Assembly (NCBI GenBank): GCA_021792815.1
Contig: JAJYTX010000021.1
Coordinates: 1-15,057 of the forward strand
DNA length: 15,057 bases
Origin: Pseudomonadota bacterium
Lineage (GTDB): Bacteria > Pseudomonadota > Gammaproteobacteria > Steroidobacterales > Steroidobacteraceae
Reading direction: 5' to 3'
Below are positions 6,751 to 12,463 of this stretch, one piece after another (positions within the stretch are counted from its first letter, which is position 1; every line of letters starts with the position of its first letter). The position numbers were made by a program, and so were the translations under genes. Under the pieces are notes generated by a model. That model was not told the DNA's origin and made no database searches. It saw only the letters and a program-made list of their open reading frames with translations.

Positions 6751-7364
6751 CCAGGACCCTCCGGGCGGGCGCGGCCCGCGCACAACGCGGCATGGTGCTG
6801 ATCACGACACTGCTGCTGCTGATCGTCGTGACGCTGCTCGCGCTCGCCATGTTTCGCAGCGTCGGCATCGAGAACATGATCGCCGGCAACGTGCTCGACA
6901 AGCAGCACGCGCTGCAGGGCGCGGTGGCCGCGCAGACCTATGCCGAGCAATGGCTGTCGAACAACGCCGTGACCAGCGTGCCGATCGACTGCGGCCTCGA
7001 CCCGGGCGCGACCAGTTCGCTGGTCATCTGCTCGAAGCCGCTCGTGACCCAGGTGAGCGGTGGCGAGGTCTCGCAGGTGCCCTGGGTGATCGGCACCGAT
7101 CCGTCGGTGGGCTACGCCTACAATCCGGGCAACGACCTCGCTGCGACCACCCCCTCGGCCACCGGCAGCGCCTCGCCCCAGCCGAATGACGTGTTCGCGC
7201 AGTATCCGACCGCGTACGTTTCGCTGCTCGGCACCGACCTCACGAACGCCAACGCGGTGGATTACCGCGTGGACGCCTGGTCATACGGCGGTGCCAAGGC
7301 CACCGTGGCGGTGGTCGAGAGCACCTACCAGATCCGCTACACCTCCAAGCCCCCCGGGCCCTGA
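6747..7364 (+). CDS. pilX: type IV pilus minor pilin PilX
   Basis: This 205-residue protein is of the PilX type. The leader ends in Q-R-G15|M16-V-L-I-T20, followed by a leucine-rich helix (LLLLIVVTLLALAMF) and then the family landmark GIENMIAGNVLDKQHALQGA with an A-Q-T-Y-A-E-Q segment. Position 5 of the mature protein is Thr, not Glu, which is normal for PilX-like minor pilins and suggests a special place in the tip complex. The rest is a loosely conserved globular domain with two cysteines (DCGLD, ICSKP). The ATG overlaps the pilW stop, and pilY1 begins 15 bases after its stop. PilX and PilY1 usually act together at the tip. Confidence 0.9.
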   Translation: MTRTLRAGAARAQRGMVLITTLLLLIVVTLLALAMFRSVGIENMIAGNVLDKQHALQGAVAAQTYAEQWLSNNAVTSVPIDCGLDPGATSSLVICSKPLVTQVSGGEVSQVPWVIGTDPSVGYAYNPGNDLAATTPSATGSASPQPNDVFAQYPTAYVSLLGTDLTNANAVDYRVDAWSYGGAKATVAVVESTYQIRYTSKPPGP

Positions 7365-7379
7365 GCACGGAGAACACCG

Positions 7380-10300
7380 ATGCTTCGCAACAGGCTATGG
7401 CTCCTTGCGCTTGCCGTCATGTGCATCAGCCTGCATGGCGCCGTGGCGCTCGCCAACGTCAACGTATCGGAAGACTTCACCGGCACCCAGACGGATAATT
7501 CCTGGTATTTCTTCAATGGCGCGTGTCTGACGGCGAGCACGGCGAGCGCAGACTCCGATCCCGGCAGCCCACCGGGCTGCACCGCCGATGGCGCTTACTA
7601 TCAGCATCAGGGAAATCCCAACGAGGTCCTCGACGGCGGCTACAACGGTACCGCCACCGGCCACGTCTCCTTCGGCTCCTCGACCGCGCTCGATCCGGTG
7701 GGCGACGGGGCGCTGCGCTTCACCAACGGCTGCATGAATTCCAACATTACCGCCTGCGGCACTTACTACGGCGGCGGTGGTCACAGACAGAACGGCGCGA
7801 TCATCTCCGCCGACAGCTTCTCGACCAGCCAGGGGCTGGACATCACCTTCAAGACGGTCACCTACCGGGGCGACTCCGGAGGCAATGGAAGCTCCGGATC
7901 GGCCCATCAGAACGACGGCGCCGACGGCATGAGCTTTTTCCTGATCGACGGCAGCGTGCAGCCGAACATCGGCTCGTGGGGCGGCAGCCTGGCGTACAGC
8001 TGCTCGAACACGAACCGGGATTATCACGGCATGATCGGTGCCTACATCGGCCTCGGCATCGACGAATACGGCAACTTCCTCAACGGCTCGAGCAATACCC
8101 TCGGCGTGTCGAATCCGCAGTCGATGGGCGACAACACCGCAAGCGGCGGTGGCCAATACGCCAACCGGATCGGACTGCGCGGCGCCGGCAGCGTCAACTG
8201 GACGGCGCTCAACGCGGCATACGGCACCGATCCGGGCAGCTCGACCCTGCCCTACTACCCCGCATCGCTCACGACCTCGTGCCAGATCTATGGCGGCAGT
8301 TACGATTCCAGCAGCGGCCTGTGCGTGAAATACGGCAGCTATGGCCAGGTGACCGCCTCCAATCCGACCGATGCCATGGTGGCGGTCAGGAACACCTGCT
8401 ACAACGGCGAGCTGTACAACTACGATGACGTCACCAGTCCGACGAAAGCCGGTGCGACCAGCCTCGGCAATGCCGCGAACACGGCGGGCATACTCGATTA
8501 CCAGGCCATTCCGAACGCCTACACGGTCATTGCGAACAAGATCGCCAACGAGTACTCGAGCGGCGGGTACTCCCGGCAGAAGGCCGACCCGATCACCTAC
8601 CGTCTGCAGATCACGGAAAACGGCCTGCTCAGCCTCTGGTACAGCTACAACGGCGGTTCCTGGATCGGCGTCATCGCAAATCACGACATCACCGCCGACA
8701 ACGGCCCACTGCCCGACACGGTGCGTTTCGGCTTCGCCGGCTCCACCGGTGGCGCCTCGAACATTCATGAGCTGCTGTGCTTCAAGGCGACGCCCGCCAG
8801 CCAGGCCGCGAGCTCCTCGACCGCCAACCAGGAGCAGTCCGCCCAGGTGCAGAACGGCTCGCAGGTGTATTTCAGCTACTACGACCCCGAGGATTGGACG
8901 GGACGGCTCACCGCCAACTCGTTGCTGACGGACAGCTCCGGCAACCTCACCATCGATCCGACGGCGAACTGGGACGCCTCCTGCGTGCTCACCGGCGTGG
9001 CCGCCGGGGCGAGCTGCCCGACCACCGGCCAGGCCGGCGCCCTATCCGCCGAGGCGCCGAGCAAGCGCGTCATGCTCACCTGGGGGGGCACCCAGGGCGT
9101 CGCCTTCGAGTGGCCGAGCCTGAGCACCACCGAGCAGGACGACCTCGACGCCGTGCAGGGCAGCTCGGGGCTGACCTACGATACCACCGTCGGCCCGGAG
9201 CGCCTCGATTACCTGCGCGGTGACCGGTCCAACGAGATCACCCCGAGCGGCAGCGGACTGTTCCGCGATCGCGACTCGGTGCTGGGGGACATCGTCGACT
9301 CGAGCCCCGCCTGGGTCGGCCCGCCGTCGAAGTCCATCTACACCGCCTACGAGACCCCGGGGACCTGGCAAGACAAGCTGTATCCGTCCGCCACCATGCC
9401 GGAGAATTCCGGTCAGAGCTATACGCAGTACGTCGCGGCCGAGGCCACCCGCCTCAACGTCGTCTACGTGGGCGCCAATGACGGCCTGCTGCACGGCTTT
9501 GCCGCGGGCGCCTTCGACAGCACCGGCCAGATCTACGACAGCACGGCGAACACCGGCGAGGAGGTGCTCGCCTACATGCCGCAGAGCGTGCTGCAGTACA
9601 TCCACAGCGCCAGCAACAGCGGCATCGACTTTTCCAACCCCCAGTACGGCCACAATTTCTACGCGGACGCGAGCCCGGGCACCGGCGACCTGTACTACGG
9701 CAACGCCTGGCACACCTGGCTGGTGAGCGGTGTGGGACCGGGCAATACGGCGGTGCCGTGGTCGTCTCAGGGCGCGTGCAGCGCGACCGGCACCGCGTGC
9801 GCCACGGCGTACTCGTCCACGACGGCCTATGGCGCCGGCGCCACCGTCAGCGAAGGCGGGGTGAACTACCAGGCGAACACGCCGACCCAGGGCCAGGATC
9901 CGGCGAGCAACAGCGGCCCGGGCGGCGCCGAGATCTTTGCGCTGGACGTCACCGATCCGACGAAGTTTTCCGAGTCGAACGCGGCGAGCCTCGTGATCGG
10001 TGACTGGACGCCGGCGAACCTCAGCTGCGTCAATGTCAGCAACTGCGGCCAGGATCTGGGCGACACCTACGGCACGCCGGTCATCCGGCGGTTGCACAAC
10101 GGCGACTGGGGCATCATCTTCGGCAATGGCATCGACAGCGCCAGCGGCGACGCCGGCATCTATGTCATGGTGGTGGATCCCTCGACGGCGGCCATCACCA
10201 CCTACTACCTGTCCACCGGTCAGGCGGGCAAGAACGATGGCATCGCTTATGTCTACCCGGTCGACATGGACGGCGATCACATCACCGATTACGTCTATGC

Positions 10301-11228
10301 GGGCGATGTCAACGGCAACGTCTGGCGCTTCGATCTGACCAGCGATTCGGCCTCCAAGTGGGGCGTGAGTCCCGGTCCGATCTTTAGCACGCCCTCGGGA
10401 CAGCCGATCACCACGCTGGTGCAGCCGGACTTCGTCACCGGCCCGACCGGCGCGACCATGCTGATGCTGTATTTCGGCACCGGTGAGAAATTTCCGGTGA
10501 CCAACTCGGCGGCGACCCACTACCAGGGCGGGACCCAGGCCTTCTACGGCGTCTGGGACTGGAACATGAGCGGCTGGAACGCGCTCAACCAGACGCAGTT
10601 CGCCTCGCTGTCGACGAGCACCGCCGGCGCCGCGGGCCTCGTTTCACCGTACACGCTCGGCGCCGCCAATCTGCAGCAGCAGAGCGTCTCGATCGATTCG
10701 ACCACCGGTAACCGGCTGGTCTCGAGTCCGGCCAGCATCTGCTGGGCGGGCTCGACGCTCTGCAGCAGCGGCAATGACCAGTTCGGCTGGTACATCGATC
10801 TGCCGGGCGGCAACAGCGGCTACAACCAGACCACGAACGAGCAGTTGATCTTCAACCCCGAGATCATCAGCACCGCGGTGGTGTTCAACTCCTTCCTGCC
10901 GGGAATCGACTCGCCGCTCGCCTGCTCGGCCGGCAAGGACCAGGGCTGGCTGTATGCGCTCGATGTGCTCACCGGCGGTCCGGTGAGCAGCACTGCGAAC
11001 GGCACCACCGGCAGCTTCTTCGTCAACAATGGCAACGTGCACACGATCGCCTTCGAGACCGATTCGAGCGGCAGTCCCACCGAGGTCACCACCACCGGTT
11101 CGAGCGGCGGCGGCACCAGGGCCTACCTCGTCGATCAGAGCCTGAGCGGCGGAGCGGCGACGCCGGTGCCGATCTCGCCTCCGAACGATGTGAGCGGATC
11201 GCGCCTGACCTGGGTCCAGCTGCGCTAG
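7380..11228 (+). CDS. pilY1: PilY1-type pilus tip adhesin with lectin-like N-terminus and inserted chitin-binding-like module
   Basis: This 1282-residue secreted protein starts with a signal peptide (residues 1-26, cut near A-L-A). A GGAG site (7369-7372) lies 7 bases before the ATG. Residues about 27-472 read as an L-type lectin fold: DGMSFFLIDGS (182-192), GLGIDEYGN (224-232), TYRLQITENGLLSLWY and VRFGFAGSTGG (448-458). I see no VWA/MIDAS region as in P. aeruginosa PilY1. The PilY1 signature follows: YLRGDRS (RGD at 613-615), RDRDSVLGDIVDSSP (from 629), VGANDGLLHGF (697-707), ALDVTDP, and the calcium loop D962-x-D964-x-D966-x-x-x-D970 before YAGDVNGNVWRFD. A segment of about 60 residues (789-847) interrupts the usual G-G-x-x-x-ALDVTDP junction and contains a CBM5/12-like motif. 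The expected role is adhesion at the pilus tip, priming of assembly and control of retraction. The lectin and chitin-binding calls rest on motifs I can read, not on a profile search. Confidence 0.93.
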   Translation: MLRNRLWLLALAVMCISLHGAVALANVNVSEDFTGTQTDNSWYFFNGACLTASTASADSDPGSPPGCTADGAYYQHQGNPNEVLDGGYNGTATGHVSFGSSTALDPVGDGALRFTNGCMNSNITACGTYYGGGGHRQNGAIISADSFSTSQGLDITFKTVTYRGDSGGNGSSGSAHQNDGADGMSFFLIDGSVQPNIGSWGGSLAYSCSNTNRDYHGMIGAYIGLGIDEYGNFLNGSSNTLGVSNPQSMGDNTASGGGQYANRIGLRGAGSVNWTALNAAYGTDPGSSTLPYYPASLTTSCQIYGGSYDSSSGLCVKYGSYGQVTASNPTDAMVAVRNTCYNGELYNYDDVTSPTKAGATSLGNAANTAGILDYQAIPNAYTVIANKIANEYSSGGYSRQKADPITYRLQITENGLLSLWYSYNGGSWIGVIANHDITADNGPLPDTVRFGFAGSTGGASNIHELLCFKATPASQAASSSTANQEQSAQVQNGSQVYFSYYDPEDWTGRLTANSLLTDSSGNLTIDPTANWDASCVLTGVAAGASCPTTGQAGALSAEAPSKRVMLTWGGTQGVAFEWPSLSTTEQDDLDAVQGSSGLTYDTTVGPERLDYLRGDRSNEITPSGSGLFRDRDSVLGDIVDSSPAWVGPPSKSIYTAYETPGTWQDKLYPSATMPENSGQSYTQYVAAEATRLNVVYVGANDGLLHGFAAGAFDSTGQIYDSTANTGEEVLAYMPQSVLQYIHSASNSGIDFSNPQYGHNFYADASPGTGDLYYGNAWHTWLVSGVGPGNTAVPWSSQGACSATGTACATAYSSTTAYGAGATVSEGGVNYQANTPTQGQDPASNSGPGGAEIFALDVTDPTKFSESNAASLVIGDWTPANLSCVNVSNCGQDLGDTYGTPVIRRLHNGDWGIIFGNGIDSASGDAGIYVMVVDPSTAAITTYYLSTGQAGKNDGIAYVYPVDMDGDHITDYVYAGDVNGNVWRFDLTSDSASKWGVSPGPIFSTPSGQPITTLVQPDFVTGPTGATMLMLYFGTGEKFPVTNSAATHYQGGTQAFYGVWDWNMSGWNALNQTQFASLSTSTAGAAGLVSPYTLGAANLQQQSVSIDSTTGNRLVSSPASICWAGSTLCSSGNDQFGWYIDLPGGNSGYNQTTNEQLIFNPEIISTAVVFNSFLPGIDSPLACSAGKDQGWLYALDVLTGGPVSSTANGTTGSFFVNNGNVHTIAFETDSSGSPTEVTTTGSSGGGTRAYLVDQSLSGGAATPVPISPPNDVSGSRLTWVQLR
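9216..9224 (+). other. RGD tripeptide in PilY1
   Basis: Residues 613-615 of PilY1 are Arg-Gly-Asp, in the conserved YLRGDRS segment. In P. aeruginosa PilY1 an RGD at the corresponding place has been reported to bind integrin. Because this segment is widely conserved in PilY1 proteins, including those of environmental bacteria, its presence alone does not show host binding. Confidence 0.6.
9807..9917 (+). other. CBM5/12-like (chitin-binding type 3) module inside PilY1
   Basis: Residues 810-846 follow the spacing of the short chitin-binding modules of bacterial chitinases: an aromatic residue (Y811) with S-S-T-T-A-Y817, then G-A-x-V, E-G-G-V-N-Y830, and T-Q-G-Q-D-P841. The usual first Trp is Tyr here. 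A linker with two cysteines (C800, C807) precedes it and a Gly/Pro turn follows, so it looks like a self-contained insert. It sits between LVSGVGPG and GGAEIFALDVTDP, which are adjacent in ordinary PilY1 proteins. Confidence 0.6.
10263..10289 (+). other. calcium-binding loop of the PilY1 C-terminal domain
   Basis: The codons give D962-M-D-G-D-H-I-T-D970, an EF-hand-like D-x-D-x-D-x-x-x-D loop, directly before the conserved YAGDVNGNVWRFD strand. In P. aeruginosa PilY1 the equivalent loop binds calcium and controls pilus extension and retraction. All five acidic positions are intact here, so this function is likely kept. Confidence 0.8.
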
Positions 11229-11229
11229 G

Positions 11230-11739
11230 ATGAGCCCCATGAAGCCTGAAATTCCCGCCGCGTCCCGCCTGCCGTCCCGGCGCCTGCGGGGCTTCACCCT
11301 CATCGAGCTGATGATCACCGTGGTGGTGATCGGAATCCTGGCGGCGATCGCCATGCCGATCTACCTCAACCAGGTCCGCGAGGCCCGCCGCACCGAGGCG
11401 CGCAACGCGCTGCTCGAGCTCGCCAGCCGCGAGGAGCGCTATTTCGCCACGAACAGCCAGTACACGAACAGCGCCAGCTCGCTCGGCTATGGCAACAGCA
11501 CCTGGCCGGTCACGCTCGACAGCGGCTTCTACCAGATCAACGTCTACAACGTGGACAACACGCAGAACCCACCCTATTTCGAGCTGGCGGTGACCGTGGT
11601 GGCGGGAACCGACCAGGCGAACGATACGTCCTGTCAGTCGTTCTGGGTGGACAGCAGCGGCAAGGAGTGGGCGACGAGCTCGACCAGCCCGACGGGAACG
11701 GACACCACGGCCACCTGCTGGCCGGACGCCACCCAGTGA
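11230..11739 (+). CDS. pilE: type IV pilus minor pilin PilE
   Basis: This 169-residue prepilin has the classical signal R-G21|F22-T-L-I-E26 and the helix LMITVVVIGILAAIAMPIYLNQVREARRTEARNALLELASREERYF, read here in parts across residues 27-72. This arrangement is shared by PilE minor pilins encoded after pilY1. The two cysteines near the C-terminus (TSCQSFWV and ATCWPD) would form the D-region disulfide. The ATG at 11230 begins one base after the pilY1 stop but has no Shine-Dalgarno site. The ATG at 11239 lies 8 bases after AGGA (11227-11230), which overlaps the pilY1 stop, and may be the true start (166 residues). In Pseudomonas PilE belongs to the priming complex rather than being the major pilin. 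A short major pilin cannot be fully excluded. Confidence 0.9.
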   Translation: MSPMKPEIPAASRLPSRRLRGFTLIELMITVVVIGILAAIAMPIYLNQVREARRTEARNALLELASREERYFATNSQYTNSASSLGYGNSTWPVTLDSGFYQINVYNVDNTQNPPYFELAVTVVAGTDQANDTSCQSFWVDSSGKEWATSSTSPTGTDTTATCWPDATQ

Positions 11740-11911
11740 TCCTCGAGGCGCTCTCGGGCCCCGAGGCGCTGACCCGGCACACCGCCGCCGCCCAGGATGC
11801 GGGGGCGCCCGCCGGGGGCGGATCGGCCTCGCGGGACAATGCGCCTGCGCCCGGGGTGGAACTGATCCCCCGTCGCAGGGTCGAACCTGCGGACTTTCAC
11901 CGGAGCACACG

Positions 11912-12313
11912 ATGGATTACCAGACCGCCGAAACTCAAGCCCTGCAGCTTCAGAACCAGGCCAATGAGGTCGGCCAGGGCTTCAAGCAGCTGGCCGACAA
12001 GCTGCAGGCCAAAATCACCGACCCCGGCCTGTCCCGCGAGCTGATGCTCGACCTGCGCGAGGCGGCCGTCGCGATCCAGCAGCAGAACCAGTCCGCGCTG
12101 GCGCTCATCCAGCAGATGGCCGAGTACATCCACTCGCTCGAGACGCACCTCAACGCCCAGCCGCAGCCGACCTACCAGACCCGCGGCTGGGCCGCCCAGC
12201 CCTATGCGGGCACCGGAGGCGGCTTCATGAGCAACGTCATGTCGGGACTCGGCATGGGCGCGGGCTTCGGGCTGGCGAGCGACCTGGTGGGCAGCATCTT
12301 CAACGCGTTCTAG
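11912..12313 (+). CDS. small glutamine-rich helical protein, function unknown
   Basis: I do not recognise this 133-residue protein. It starts well: GGAG lies 6 bases before the ATG. Residues 1-80 are almost wholly helix-forming and rich in Gln, Ala and Leu with coiled-coil-like spacing (ALQLQNQANEVGQGFKQLADKL, split about residues 10-31, and AAVAIQQQNQSALALIQQMAEYIHSLE, about 51-77). A Pro/Gln/Tyr linker follows (about 81-100). The last 30 residues are Gly/Met/Phe-rich (GGGFMSNVMSGLGMG, FGLASDLVGSIFNAF) and could be an amphipathic or membrane-associating tail. There is no signal peptide. It lies 172 bases after pilE, so it may have its own promoter, though none is clear. Codon use and GC look native. 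A link with the pilus genes is possible only by position. Confidence 0.7.
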   Translation: MDYQTAETQALQLQNQANEVGQGFKQLADKLQAKITDPGLSRELMLDLREAAVAIQQQNQSALALIQQMAEYIHSLETHLNAQPQPTYQTRGWAAQPYAGTGGGFMSNVMSGLGMGAGFGLASDLVGSIFNAF

Positions 12314-12413
12314 CGCTGAGCGGCGCTCGGGCCGCTGGCCGGCCTCCTCCGGGCCCCACAGGCAGGGCACCGCCCCTCGCGCCACGATCGAGCACGGGAC
12401 GCAGGCGAACGAT

Positions 12414-12440
12414 CCCGGGGGGAGAAGTTCTCCCCCCGGG
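12414..12440. terminator. strong hairpin at the 3' end of the TonB-dependent receptor gene
   Basis: Bases 12414-12426 and 12428-12440 are perfect reverse complements (13 bases around a single G), giving a 12-bp stem with six G-C pairs in a row and the loop AGT. It begins 23 bases after the receptor stop on the - strand and 100 bases after the small protein stop on the + strand, so it may serve both. The T-run of a textbook intrinsic terminator is missing on both sides, but stem strength and position make termination or RNA 3'-end protection likely. Confidence 0.6.
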
Positions 12441-12463
12441 CGTCCCTGTCCCCGTCTGCGCGA

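Noticed and set aside
9042..10520. 492-codon frame on the - strand inside pilY1 (similar frames at 7395-8768)
   Set aside because: These are antisense to strongly conserved PilY1 segments, with repetitive Ala/Val/Arg/Asp composition and no domain.
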